A DNA stretch of 45,919 nucleotides from Alloscardovia omnicolens DSM 21503 (GTDB taxonomy: Bacteria > Actinomycetota > Actinomycetes > Actinomycetales > Bifidobacteriaceae), in assembly GCF_000420505.1 (NCBI RefSeq), contig NZ_ATVB01000013.1:1-45919 (forward strand). The letters are read 5' to 3'. The notes below the pieces were generated by a model. It searched no databases, had not been told where the DNA came from, and saw nothing but the letters and a program-made list of their open reading frames with translations. A program made the translations under genes and the position numbers. This document shows positions 26,613 through 35,220 of this stretch, piece after piece. The stretch's first letter is position 1; the number at the start of each line of letters is the position of its first letter.

Positions 26613-27689
26613 ATGTACAAGCCAATTGATGAAGCTGTTGCTCTTGCGGTGCTCAGTTTCGCGTGTAATGGTGTGGATTCTCTGTCTGCATATTTAGCGA
26701 AACATTATCGTGGAGGTAATAGCATTGCTCTTATACAACGACTCCAAGAGATGAGTATTAGTTACAGTACTGGGTTTACGTTGCCTGATTATTCAGATTT
26801 GTTGCAGTGTTTGGCTCAAGAACCGCATACAAGTGATTTAGCACCCCAACTACGGCAACGCTTATTATCGTGGTTACATGCTTTAGCTCCGTATGCTCGT
26901 ATGAGTTTATCTTCTTTAGCCAATGCTATGACGTGTAACTATAAATATTGGATTATTGATGCTTCGAGTCCATATTGGCCAAGACAGCTCAATCATATTT
27001 CCACTCGTACCGATTCTGAAGCTCCTCTATGCTTGTGGGGTTTGGGAAGTATTGATGCTTTATGTTCCTGCGATGCACCGATAAGTATTGTAGGTTCACG
27101 TTCTGTGGATGCTTATGGTCGTTATGTAGCCTTCCATGCGGGAAAATACGCAGCGATGCATGGGCATATGGTTGTGTCTGGCGGTGCTCTTGGAGCTGAT
27201 GCTGCAGCTCATTGGGGAGCTTTAGCAGCAAGCGATATTTTAGATGAGCCAGGCAGAACTGTTGCGATTATGGCTGGAGGTCTGCATCATATGGGACCTA
27301 CACGTAATACTACTCTGTTTGAACGCATACTACAGAGCGAGGGAGCTATTATTAGCGAACTAGCTCCTGATGTTGTTCCTGAACCATACCGTTTTTTAGA
27401 AAGGAATCGTCTGATTGCAGCTTTAGGATCCACTCTTATTGTTGCTCAAGCGCAACACCGCTCTGGAGCTTTGAATACGGCTACGTGGGCAGCAACTATG
27501 AATCGTGATGTTCTTGCTGCTCCAGGCAATATTCATGAACCATATAATTCTGGTTGCAATCGCCTTATTGCTGATCATAAGGCGTCTGTATTAGTCTCTG
27601 CTACCGATATGAGCGATGTATGCCACCCAGCACATGATCCCTATAAAACGTCTAGTCATACCACTGATACTTCTCTAAGTCCACCATAA
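26613..27689 (+). CDS. dprA: DNA-processing protein DprA
   Basis: 358 residues from ATG 26613, with AGGAGG just upstream inside the comM end. A variable N-terminal domain (about 1-130) precedes the Rossmann-like DprA core: ISIVGSRSVDAYGRYV near 152-167, VVSGGALGADAAAHWGAL near 181-198, SELAPDVVPEPYRFLERNRL near 244-263 and APGNIHEPYNSGCNRL near 300-315. DprA protects internalised single strands and loads RecA during transformation. It ends in a 38-bp convergent overlap with the MGMT-family gene. Confidence 0.93.
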   Translation: MYKPIDEAVALAVLSFACNGVDSLSAYLAKHYRGGNSIALIQRLQEMSISYSTGFTLPDYSDLLQCLAQEPHTSDLAPQLRQRLLSWLHALAPYARMSLSSLANAMTCNYKYWIIDASSPYWPRQLNHISTRTDSEAPLCLWGLGSIDALCSCDAPISIVGSRSVDAYGRYVAFHAGKYAAMHGHMVVSGGALGADAAAHWGALAASDILDEPGRTVAIMAGGLHHMGPTRNTTLFERILQSEGAIISELAPDVVPEPYRFLERNRLIAALGSTLIVAQAQHRSGALNTATWAATMNRDVLAAPGNIHEPYNSGCNRLIADHKASVLVSATDMSDVCHPAHDPYKTSSHTTDTSLSPP

Positions 27690-28005
27690 ATTCGCCATCC
27701 TTGAGTGTGCATACTACGTCTTCATCTTCCAGCAGTAGACGCTGCTCATCTGGACCACCGAAAGCAAAACCTGAAGCTAATGCTCCAGATTTGAAAACAA
27801 CACGATGACATGGAATAACTCCTGGCTGAGGATTGCCATGCAAAGCGTATCCAACATAGCGAGCACTGCGAGGAGAGCCTATAAGACGCGCGATTTGACC
27901 ATAGGTTGCTACTTTGCCTCGTGGGATTTGGCACACAACAGCGTAGACGCGCTGCGAAAAACTTGGTTCTGACTGTGTGGGCGTTTCTAAACTGTGCGAA
28001 CTCAT
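27652..28005 (-). CDS. MGMT-family methyltransferase (short form, Cys present)
   Basis: 117 residues, only the C-terminal DNA-binding and active-site domain of O6-alkylguanine-DNA alkyltransferases: YAVVCQIPRGKVATYGQIA near 22-40, helix-turn-helix, RYVGYAL near 51-57 and the active-site motif IPCHRVV near 66-72. The acceptor Cys is kept, unlike ATL proteins, which have Trp there, although the length is ATL-like and the N-terminal domain of Ogt is absent. Its role is repair, or recognition, of alkylated guanine. It overlaps the end of dprA by 38 bp on the other strand. Confidence 0.85.
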   Translation of the reverse strand: MSSHSLETPTQSEPSFSQRVYAVVCQIPRGKVATYGQIARLIGSPRSARYVGYALHGNPQPGVIPCHRVVFKSGALASGFAFGGPDEQRLLLEDEDVVCTLKDGEFMVDLEKYQWYD

Positions 28006-28027
28006 AGCTTAAAGATACAATGTGCAT

Positions 28028-28696
28028 ATGAACAGCTCAACATATTCTCATATTGCGCAAGCATGGCAATTCATTGAAGAAACTAGCATGTCTGCCGATA
28101 CAGCAGACATCCAGTCTGTGCGTGCTCAAATAGCACATAAAAGCACCGTAGTATCGAGTTCTCTTGCGGCTTTTATTGGTATGCAAGCTCAGCTTATACA
28201 GGCACGCAATGTGTTGATTATTGGATTAGATAGCGGTATTGAAATTCCAGTATTAACGCATGGTTTAGGTGAAGCCAGTCAGCTCACTGTTGTTACACCA
28301 TCTGCTGACGATGCTCAACGCACGCGTTCTATTTTTGATTCTCTGCGTTCACCTCATACACGCATGCGTTGTGTGAGCACAGACGTTAAAACTTTCTTAC
28401 ATCGACTCAACGCCCACGATTACGATATGATTGTTGTGTCGTCAGAGGCTGAGAATTATGCAGTAGCGCGTGATGAAGTTGCACGCTTATTGCGTGATGG
28501 CGGCATGCTTATTCTTACCGATGTTATGGCTTTGACTGATGAAAAGTCTGAGGGCGGAGTTCCAAACCCAGCTGACCGTCACGATAAAGCTGTTGTTTTG
28601 CGAAGCGTTATTGACGAGCTGATGCACGATGAGATGTACACTACAGCTCTCCTATCAATCGCTACTGGCGTTCTCATGGCTATAGTTCATCAATAA
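28028..28696 (+). CDS. O-methyltransferase-like SAM-binding protein
   Basis: About 222 residues from ATG 28028 (a GTG two codons earlier is possible). The Rossmann core is seen as ARNVLIIGLDSGIEIPVLTH near 57-76, with the glycine-rich loop weakened, TVVTPSADDAQRT, DYDMIVVSSEAEN and LLRDGGMLILTDVM near 156-169. This pattern matches the caffeoyl-CoA-type O-methyltransferase family common in actinobacteria; no substrate can be inferred. It starts 22 nt from the MGMT-family gene in divergent orientation and ends at a bidirectional terminator. Confidence 0.7.
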   Translation: MNSSTYSHIAQAWQFIEETSMSADTADIQSVRAQIAHKSTVVSSSLAAFIGMQAQLIQARNVLIIGLDSGIEIPVLTHGLGEASQLTVVTPSADDAQRTRSIFDSLRSPHTRMRCVSTDVKTFLHRLNAHDYDMIVVSSEAENYAVARDEVARLLRDGGMLILTDVMALTDEKSEGGVPNPADRHDKAVVLRSVIDELMHDEMYTTALLSIATGVLMAIVHQ

Positions 28697-28705
28697 AACA
28701 TGTAC

Positions 28706-28731
28706 AGGCTGTACGCTCAGGCGTACAGCCT
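28706..28731. terminator. Bidirectional terminator
   Basis: AGGCTGTACG (28706-28715), loop CTCAGG, CGTACAGCCT (28722-28731), then TATTTTTTC on the plus strand. It serves the O-methyltransferase gene (+); the stem also abuts the stop of the LOG-family gene on the minus strand. Confidence 0.75.
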
Positions 28732-29414
28732 TATTTTTTCTCATCTTCTCGTGTTGCTACACGCACAGCATAATCAATGTCATCTGTAATAACCAGCTGA
28801 TCTATATCTTCAGTTCTAATCTTGCCAGACGAAGCAACCGTATGTCGTAACCAATCAATTAAACCTGACCAATATTGAGAACCAAACAGCACAATAGCAC
28901 GACCTGCTGTTTTATGCGTCTGCACTAAAGTCAAGGCTTCAAAAAGTTCATCAAGCGTACCCATTCCCCCAGGTAACACGATCAAACCGTCTGAATAACG
29001 CATAAACATGGTTTTTCGCGTGAAAAAGTAATGGCATTGCATACCAACATTAACGTAAGGATTAATCCCCTGTTCATGAGGCAATTCGATGCCAATACCT
29101 ATAGAGGTTCCTCCAGCCTCATATGCGCCTCTATTAGCAGCCTCCATAGCTCCCGGGCCGCCGCCGGTAATAACCGCATATCCTTTGCTTGCTAGAAGCG
29201 AACCAAGAGCACGTCCGTCTTCGTATTCAGAAGAATCAGGCTTAATGCGAGCTGATCCAAAAACGCATACCGCAGGACCTAAATCAGACAGCAGTTCAAA
29301 ACCTTGGCGAAACTCTTCGCGAATAAATTCCAAACGTTGAATATCCCGTGCAGACATCACTTGGTCTGCAGTCATTTTTTCAACATCAGTATCGAATTCT
29401 GAAGTAAAACGCAT
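28731..29414 (-). CDS. LOG-family (TIGR00730) nucleotide phosphoribohydrolase
   Basis: 227 residues with the lysine-decarboxylase-like Rossmann fold: VCVFGSARIKPDS near 49-61, VITGGGPGAMEAANRGAYEA near 76-95 and the diagnostic PGGMGTLDELFEALTL near 147-162. Proteins with PGG-x-GT-x-x-E release the base from nucleoside 5'-monophosphates (cytokinin-activating LOG activity in some organisms). Its role here is unknown, probably nucleotide turnover. ATG directly follows the nhaA stop, with GGAGAAGG inside nhaA as ribosome-binding site: a coupled pair. Confidence 0.85.
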   Translation of the reverse strand: MRFTSEFDTDVEKMTADQVMSARDIQRLEFIREEFRQGFELLSDLGPAVCVFGSARIKPDSSEYEDGRALGSLLASKGYAVITGGGPGAMEAANRGAYEAGGTSIGIGIELPHEQGINPYVNVGMQCHYFFTRKTMFMRYSDGLIVLPGGMGTLDELFEALTLVQTHKTAGRAIVLFGSQYWSGLIDWLRHTVASSGKIRTEDIDQLVITDDIDYAVRVATREDEKK

Positions 29415-30731
29415 TTATCTACCTTCTCCGTCGGTTGCACGACGAGCAAACGCATCAGATTGCCGCTTCAATAATACTGCTGCTATAGCCGCGGACAGGA
29501 TCGAACCAATCAGAACACCAAAGCGCGCTTCGTTACTTAACTCAGGCTGCACATAAGCTAAGGAAGCCATAAGGAAAGCGACAGTAAAACCAATGCCGCA
29601 GGCTGTAGCAACTGGAAGAAGATCGCGCACTTTCAAACCTGCCGGTAATCTAAAACGCAGAAGATGCGTAGAAATCCATGAAAAGAGCAAAATTCCTAGC
29701 GGTTTACCAATAACCAAAGCTGCAATAACGCCTACAACCAAAGGCGAGGTGAAAAGTTTAAGACTTAACTCATCGAAATGCACACCAGTGGCAAAGAAAG
29801 CAAAAATCGGTAACGCCAAAAGAGCGGACAGCGGTTCGATTTTATGTAAATAACGACTTGCACGTGCATCATGCTCTGCAAAAACAGGGCGTGCAGGCGT
29901 AAGAAGTCCTGCTAGCACACCAGATAATGTCGGGTGAATTCCTAATTCATGCATGCTGTACCACATAAAGAAACCAGCCAAAGCAACAAGAATCCACGGT
30001 ACGTTGCGCCGGCGAATAGACCAGGCCCACAAAGCAGCTCCGCCAATAATTCCAAACGCCCACCAGCCTCGATGCAATTCTGAGAAGAAAATGGCAATAA
30101 TAATAATGCCTAACAGATCATCAACTGTTGCAAGCGTCATAAGAAAAGCACGCAATGCGCCAGGAATGGCTTTAGCGAACAGAGACAGAACCGCCAGAGA
30201 AAAAGCAATATCTGTAGCAGTTGGCACAGCCCATCCTTTAGCCACCTGTGCCAAGGAAAAAACTTGACCGTTCGCAACACTTTCTACTCCACCATGAATA
30301 CCGGCTGCAAGAGCAACCGTACTCACAAAAATAAGAGCAGGCGCTATCATGCCTCCTACAGCAGAAATCATGGGAACAGCAGCCGCCTTCATATCTGAAA
30401 GCGAGCCCGTAGTCAGCTCTCTTTTTAAATCTAATCCAACAACAAGAAAGAAGATAGTCAGCAAACCATCTTGAGCCCATTGATCAACAGTTAAATGCAG
30501 ATGCAAAAACGGGATGGAAATAACAGTTTCACGCACAGATTCGAAGACTGGGTAGGTAAACGTGAGATTAGCACAGATAAAACCAAGCAGTGCTGCAGCC
30601 AACATAATCATGCCAGAAACACGATCAGAAGCTGCAATACGTTTAATATTTACGAGAAAAACTGATTGTTTTTGACGTCGCGAGGCGCTACTTGGTCGAG
30701 GTTGGCGATGCTTACGCGGCTGTGCTGTCAT
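29415..30731 (-). CDS. nhaA: Na+/H+ antiporter NhaA
   Basis: About 438 residues from ATG 30731 (TAGGA 7 nt upstream; an in-frame ATG six codons earlier is possible). Some eleven to twelve membrane helices. Diagnostic motifs: LTIFFLVVGLDLKREL near 85-100, WAVPTATDIAFSLAVLSLF near 185-203 (paired Asp region), and TLATVDDLLGIIIIAIFF near 218-235 with the DD ion-binding pair. Exports Na+ in exchange for protons. A basic N-terminal tail of about 40 residues (RKHRQPRPSSASRRQKQS) is longer than usual. Followed directly by the LOG-family gene. Confidence 0.93.
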   Translation of the reverse strand: MTAQPRKHRQPRPSSASRRQKQSVFLVNIKRIAASDRVSGMIMLAAALLGFICANLTFTYPVFESVRETVISIPFLHLHLTVDQWAQDGLLTIFFLVVGLDLKRELTTGSLSDMKAAAVPMISAVGGMIAPALIFVSTVALAAGIHGGVESVANGQVFSLAQVAKGWAVPTATDIAFSLAVLSLFAKAIPGALRAFLMTLATVDDLLGIIIIAIFFSELHRGWWAFGIIGGAALWAWSIRRRNVPWILVALAGFFMWYSMHELGIHPTLSGVLAGLLTPARPVFAEHDARASRYLHKIEPLSALLALPIFAFFATGVHFDELSLKLFTSPLVVGVIAALVIGKPLGILLFSWISTHLLRFRLPAGLKVRDLLPVATACGIGFTVAFLMASLAYVQPELSNEARFGVLIGSILSAAIAAVLLKRQSDAFARRATDGEGR

Positions 30732-30898
30732 GAAAATCCTATCTACCATCAGTGAACTGTCCTATTTTACCGTAGAAACACTGGATTTTCGAGCAGATTT
30801 CACTGTATGCGCCAATAATGACAGCACAAAGAGAGCGTCACGACAACGTAGCGACAACACAACGACAACATCGCTCCAGACAGATGCGACACGCCGAC

Positions 30899-30928
30899 TT
30901 GCACACCTTAGCAAGGAGTGGTTATTAT
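30899..30928 (+). promoter_or_regulatory. Promoter of tRNA-Arg
   Basis: TTGCAC (30899-30904), 18-nt spacer, TATTAT (30923-30928), 35 bases before the tRNA start. Confidence 0.55.
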
Positions 30929-30963
30929 ATACGAGTTGCTTGAAGCACTGAGCTTCTAGCACT

Positions 30964-31037
30964 GCGCCGATAGCCCAACGGATTAGAGCATCTGACTACG
31001 GATCAGAAGGTTGCAGGTTCGAATCCTGTTCGGCGCA
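30964..31037 (+). tRNA. tRNA-Arg (anticodon ACG)
   Basis: 74 bases fold into a full cloverleaf: acceptor GCGCCGA/TCGGCGC with discriminator A, D-arm GCCC/GAGC, anticodon arm TCTGA-CTACGGA-TCAGA with ACG at positions 34-36, and T-arm GCAGG-TTCGAAT-CCTGT. No CCA is encoded. It is followed by its own terminator and then the left end of the IS1249-type element. Confidence 0.95.
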
Positions 31038-31046
31038 CAGATAAAG

Positions 31047-31071
31047 CCTCCACTTTGGTGGAGGTTTTTTG
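31047..31071 (+). terminator. Terminator after tRNA-Arg
   Basis: CCTCCAC-TTTG-GTGGAGG followed by TTTTTTG; a textbook intrinsic terminator. Confidence 0.85.
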
Positions 31072-31098
31072 TTTACGCGCACACTGAACGTACCGAGC

Positions 31099-32276
31099 GT
31101 GGCTTATAGGACATTTCGTGTTGGTTTTATTGGGATTTTTGGTGTGCTGACGCGTGTAAGTCGTTGCTGAACTGGTGCTGAATGAGAGGATAGGTAATCC
31201 TGGATGCAAAATTTGTCAAACACACAAAAATGGGACACTACCAGTAACGGACGCCAGCGTTATCGCCGTGCCCATTGTGGTGCTAGTCAGATCTGGTCTA
31301 ACGATATTCGTGCTCGTTACTTTAACGAATTCTTACGTTTTATCACGAGCCGGTTACGGTATACGGATTTGCCCGGTCATGGTCGTAACGCGCGGCGTAG
31401 GTTTGCTCAGTTTTGACATTTATGACCCGTGTCTAATCTAGTCAACCAAGTCCATCACATGGCATTCGTTGATGGGATTTACCTATCACGTAATCTGGTC
31501 GCTTTGATCGCGTGTACCAACGTGTGATGTCCTAGGCTGGTACGTAGCAAGAAACGAGAACACACAATCATAGAGAGCACTGTTATCTCGTGTCGCTCCT
31601 GCTGATGCCGTGGTACGCGATGATAGTTCAGGTCTTGCCCGCGCATTAAAACACATTGACCCACAAGCAGGGTACAACGCTGCACTTTCCATGAGTTTTG
31701 CCAAGTCAAACACAAAACAACGACACAGCCACGAACCCAAGCAGGAGTTAATCTGTACGATTTAGCTAAGCAACTCTTAACAATCAGCACTTGTGATCAA
31801 GCCGTTGAATAGATGGTCAAACTCAATGCGTGGAACAGACGCTACCAACAGTTCTTGACACAGAAAACCCTTTTATCCCACGGTAAAATCGTGCCCACCC
31901 ATCAACGCCTGATCAAGGCAAGAAACATACCGAACAAACTGATCAAACAAGGCAGCCTGTTTACTTTTCTTACCCCCTCACTACACGTAGCTGACAAGCC
32001 CATCCCCGCGACAACAAACCAGATCGAAAAAGGAATCAACACACGACCTGAGAACTCTTTTGCGCGACCATCGTGGCATACCCATAAACCATCGCGTAAA
32101 AACCGTATCATGGTAGTGCTACCCACACCAAGAATCACCAGGAAGCCCAGCACAAAAACTGGCACAAACAATCACTAACGAGCAAATCAACACACTGTTT
32201 GAAAAAGCCTCTCATTACGCACAACCATGGCACCACACCCACTAACAAAACCAACACAAAATATCCTATAAGCCCC
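31099..32276 (+). mobile_element. Decayed IS1249-type (IS256 family) insertion sequence
   Basis: Ends are inverted repeats: left from 31099, GTGGCTTATAGG then ACATTTCGTGTTGG; right read inward from 32276, GGGGCTTATAGG then ATATTTTGTGTTGG. The interior is a transposase pseudogene on the plus strand. Beyond the right end lies GAACGTGC (32277-32284) and near the left end GAACGTAC (31086-31093), possibly a mutated target duplication, though offset by five bases on the left. The element lies about 60 bases downstream of tRNA-Arg. Confidence 0.75.
31181..32232 (+). pseudogene. IS1249-type transposase, multiply frameshifted
   Basis: Pieces in several plus-strand frames line up with an IS1249-group DDE transposase. 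The N-terminal zinc-finger region gives GCKICQTHKNGT, then GRQRYRRAHCGASQIWSND in another frame; next AFVDGIYLSRNLVALIA (first Asp, about 31460) and DVLGWYVARNENT; then DDSSGLARALKHI (second Asp, about 31620); then WNRRYQQFLTQKTL, LFTFLTPSLHVADKPIPATT and NQIEKGIN (the expected Glu, about 32020) in the frame starting at 31813. Stops and shifts separate every piece, so no active enzyme is made. Boundaries are approximate. Confidence 0.75.
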
Positions 32277-32294
32277 GAACGTGCGGATATACAG

Positions 32295-32323
32295 AGCGGC
32301 TGCTCTACACGAGAGCAACCGCT
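32295..32323 (-). terminator. Stem-loop after tsaD
   Basis: AGCGGCTGCTCT (32295-32306) pairs with AGAGCAACCGCT (32312-32323): 12 bp with one G-U pair. Located 10 bases past the tsaD stop on the minus strand. No clear T-run, so termination may be partial. Confidence 0.55.
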
Positions 32324-32332
32324 AGAAAAGGC

Positions 32333-33379
32333 TTACTGCATACAAATAGTGTTCAAACTCATTGAAGAGTCAATGGAAAAATCTGCACTCGATGGCTTTA
32401 CTCCTGCACTCACCAAATTGGAGCCCAACATCGCCACCATCGCCCCATTATCCGTGCATAGCCTAATTTCTGGAATGCGCACATTCACACCATATCTCTT
32501 CCCCGCATCAACAAGAGCAGCACGCAGTTGAGAATTGGCGCTAAAACCGCCACCAACAATCACGGTAGAAGAATCTAATCCGCGAGCCGCCTTCATAGTC
32601 TTATTCGCTAAAACAGAAGCCACAGAATCTGCTAATGCCGCGCATACATCGTCCACATTAATGCCGTTTCCTTGGTCAACCTGCGATTCAATCCAGCGGG
32701 CTACAGCTGTTTTCACGCCAGAAAAACTGAAATCATAAGGATGCGCGGCAGCCGCTTTACCCTGCGTAAGTCCCTGGGGTACTCGTAAAGCTTTCGGATT
32801 GCCTGCCTGGGCATGACGGTCTATATGCGGGCCACCTGGATAAGGGAATCCTAATAATCGTGCTACTTTATCAAAGCACTCTCCTGCTGCATCATCTAAA
32901 GTAGTTCCGATAACGCTCACATCAGTGGCAATATTATTCACATGCAAAATCGATGTGTGACCGCCCGACACAATCAAAGCCAAAGTATTCTCGGGGATAT
33001 CTCCAAACTGCAACTGAGTCACTGCCACATGACCAATCACATGGTTAATTCCATACAAAGGCTTACCGGCAGCCCATGCCAAAGATTTTGCTCCCGAAAC
33101 GCCCACTGCCAAGCACCCTGCCAACCCTGGACCGGCAGATACCGCGATAGCGTCTACATCGCTCAACTCAATATTCGCATCTGCCAAAGCTTGAGAAACA
33201 ACAGGAACAAAAGACTCTGTATGCGCACGCGATGCGATTTCTGGAATAACGCCACCATAGCGTGCATGCTCATCCATAGATGAAGCCACCACATTCGATA
33301 CCAGAGTTTTACCACGAACAACTGCCGCAGCAGTCTCATCGCAGGTAGATTCAATACCTAAAATAAGCGGTTCACTCAT
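32333..33379 (-). CDS. tsaD: tRNA t6A synthase TsaD (threonylcarbamoyltransferase)
   Basis: 348 residues. ASKHA-fold enzyme that moves the threonylcarbamoyl group to A37 of ANN-decoding tRNAs. Start LGIESTCDETAAA at 8-20, Fe/Zn-binding His pair in INHVIGHVA (H113, H117), SGGHTSI near 137-143 and the C-terminal VRIPEIRLCTDNGAMVAMLG segment are family marks. Last gene of holA-tsaE-tsaB-rimI-tsaD, with 10 nt after rimI. A stem-loop and the IS scar follow. Confidence 0.96.
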   Translation of the reverse strand: MSEPLILGIESTCDETAAAVVRGKTLVSNVVASSMDEHARYGGVIPEIASRAHTESFVPVVSQALADANIELSDVDAIAVSAGPGLAGCLAVGVSGAKSLAWAAGKPLYGINHVIGHVAVTQLQFGDIPENTLALIVSGGHTSILHVNNIATDVSVIGTTLDDAAGECFDKVARLLGFPYPGGPHIDRHAQAGNPKALRVPQGLTQGKAAAAHPYDFSFSGVKTAVARWIESQVDQGNGINVDDVCAALADSVASVLANKTMKAARGLDSSTVIVGGGFSANSQLRAALVDAGKRYGVNVRIPEIRLCTDNGAMVAMLGSNLVSAGVKPSSADFSIDSSMSLNTICMQ

Positions 33380-33389
33380 GTTGTGCTCT

Positions 33390-34142
33390 CTACTTCCTCA
33401 ACTCGTTCTCAACGTTCTTAATATTTTCAACGTTCTCATTATGCGCGGCGCTTCGGTTTATAGCACTTCGGTTTATAGCGATTCGGTTTATAGTGCTTTG
33501 ATTTCCAGCATTTTGCCCCACGAAGCTTTGATTAGTAGCGCTATGATTTCCAGTTTCATGAGCGCCCTGCAAATCGCTATCTCCCCCACTGCGCGCATTC
33601 GCAGGCACACTAAAACCAACAGAATACACACGTTCCGGCGCAATTGTATAAGACATCGTATATGCATCTTTATTTTCAGGCTGATAATAGCGCTTACGCA
33701 ATCCTAACTGCTCAAAGCCAGCAGAACGATAAACTGACAAAGCAATCTCATTATCTGTTGCTACTTCGAGTAACATGCGGTCGGCCCCCAACCGTGCTGC
33801 TTCCTCTTTCATCATGTGCATAAGGTGTGAAGCAATATGGCGACCTTGATATTGTTCATCTACGCCAATAGTCATAATTTGCGCATCTTGACCGTCGAAC
33901 CAGAAACCTGCGTAGGCAATAATCGTATAATCGTCATCAAAACGTGCCACCCAATACGAGCGTGCAGGCGCTTCTAATTCCTGACTAACGGCATCCGCGC
34001 TCCATGCTCCTCGCCCGAAAAGTTGCGTTTCTAGCTGTGCGATGCGCGCAATATCAGTAGAGTCTAGAGCAGCTAAATCAAGCTGTTCAAAACTCACATC
34101 CGCAAACTCAGCGATGCCCACCTGCTTAACCCTTGCGTTCAC
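33390..34142 (-). CDS. rimI: RimI-type N-acetyltransferase with repetitive Asn-rich tail
   Basis: 250 residues, versus about 150-160 for plain RimI. GNAT core at about 20-170: FGRGAWSADAVSQELEAP near 42-59, acetyl-CoA loop MTIGVDEQYQGRHIASHLM near 90-108, and ALSVYRSAGFEQLGLRKRYY near 133-152. It acetylates the N-terminus of ribosomal protein S18 in other bacteria. The last 80 residues are an Asn/Ser/Ile-rich tail with AINRS repeats from three tandem 15-bp DNA units (about 33449-33495). Overlaps tsaB by 17 bp; conserved clustering with tsaB/tsaD supports the name. Confidence 0.88.
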   Translation of the reverse strand: MNARVKQVGIAEFADVSFEQLDLAALDSTDIARIAQLETQLFGRGAWSADAVSQELEAPARSYWVARFDDDYTIIAYAGFWFDGQDAQIMTIGVDEQYQGRHIASHLMHMMKEEAARLGADRMLLEVATDNEIALSVYRSAGFEQLGLRKRYYQPENKDAYTMSYTIAPERVYSVGFSVPANARSGGDSDLQGAHETGNHSATNQSFVGQNAGNQSTINRIAINRSAINRSAAHNENVENIKNVENELRK

Positions 34143-35220
34143 CGCTATCTCCTACTTGACCTCCAACTTGGGTCTTTACATTCTGTTTTTCTGGATTTTG
34201 AGTTTGTGCATGATTTTCTACCTGACCTCCTACGCGCAAAGAAATCGAGGTTTGACCTAGTATATGCTTATTCGGCGCTGGAATAGTAACATCCGGACGA
34301 CGCAAGTACAAAGGATCTGTGGACACATCTTTACCTTGGAATTCGCGCATTAATGCACAGGACGCGAAAATAGCCAGTCCTGCAGCTCCCGCGTCATGAA
34401 GAACTGACTCTTCCCGCACTTCGCCCACAGGTAAATCTGCCCAAGCGCTCTCGTAGCGCGTTGCACCGTGACCAATAATATCGACCACATAAGAACCGCC
34501 AGCCCCAGCCACACTACTAGCACCACCACTGAGACCGCTTGCACTATCAGCTCCAAAGCCGTCAGCCCCAGCAGTATCAACACTCCTAGCGCTATCCCCC
34601 TGAACAAATCCGAATTTTCCCAAAACCTCACGCACACCCTGCGCAATATCTGTGGCAGAAGCAATATTCATTGCAAGTATCTCTTCACCACCCTGACCGT
34701 ACAAAGCGTAATACAGTTGTTTGCGACGAGCATCATTCACTGCCAAAGTAAAATGATAGGTCTGTGCAGCAGTCGAATTGGGATAAGCAGAATTAGGATA
34801 AGCAGAGTCCGTATAATACTGACCCATATTAGCAATTTCTAAACGATTCCATGTGCTCTGCGCTTCCAGAACATTCATTCCCACAAGCTGCGCGCCTGTT
34901 GCCAGAGCAAAAGCGCGGGCAGCCACAATACCAGCACGTAAACCAGTAAAAGGCGCAGGACCAGTGCCCACAACCACTCGCTGAATATCTGCAGGTTTCA
35001 GACCAGCTTCCTCAACCACAGATGCGATATGTGGTTGTAATAACTCAACATGCGAGCGCGAATCAGCTTCGTATAATGGCGCATGACCTACTACGCCGAC
35101 GGTTGATCCGAACGATGTATCAATAACTAAAGTTGGCTTATCATACAGGCTTGCAATAATATCCACGTCGAAAGCTAAATGAAGAGCTTGAGCCATGTGA
35201 TTCACACTAATATAGGTCAT
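34126..35220 (-). CDS. tsaB: t6A biosynthesis protein TsaB with in-frame expansions
   Basis: 364 residues; typical TsaB is about 220-250. The ASKHA scaffold is intact: LVIDTSFGSTVGVVG near 31-45, VVVGTGPAPFTGLRAGIVAARAFA split by a hydrophobic core near 86-109, and NDARRKQLYYALYG near 162-175. Extra sequence: a tandem YPNSA pair near 140-149 (15-bp DNA repeat), a Gly/Ala/Ser-rich insert near 220-245, and a 40-residue Gln/Asn/Val tail. TsaB nucleates the TsaB-TsaD-TsaE complex. ATG overlaps the tsaE stop (TAATG). An internal ATG eight codons in is an alternative start. Confidence 0.92.
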   Translation of the reverse strand: MTYISVNHMAQALHLAFDVDIIASLYDKPTLVIDTSFGSTVGVVGHAPLYEADSRSHVELLQPHIASVVEEAGLKPADIQRVVVGTGPAPFTGLRAGIVAARAFALATGAQLVGMNVLEAQSTWNRLEIANMGQYYTDSAYPNSAYPNSTAAQTYHFTLAVNDARRKQLYYALYGQGGEEILAMNIASATDIAQGVREVLGKFGFVQGDSARSVDTAGADGFGADSASGLSGGASSVAGAGGSYVVDIIGHGATRYESAWADLPVGEVREESVLHDAGAAGLAIFASCALMREFQGKDVSTDPLYLRRPDVTIPAPNKHILGQTSISLRVGGQVENHAQTQNPEKQNVKTQVGGQVGDSGERKG

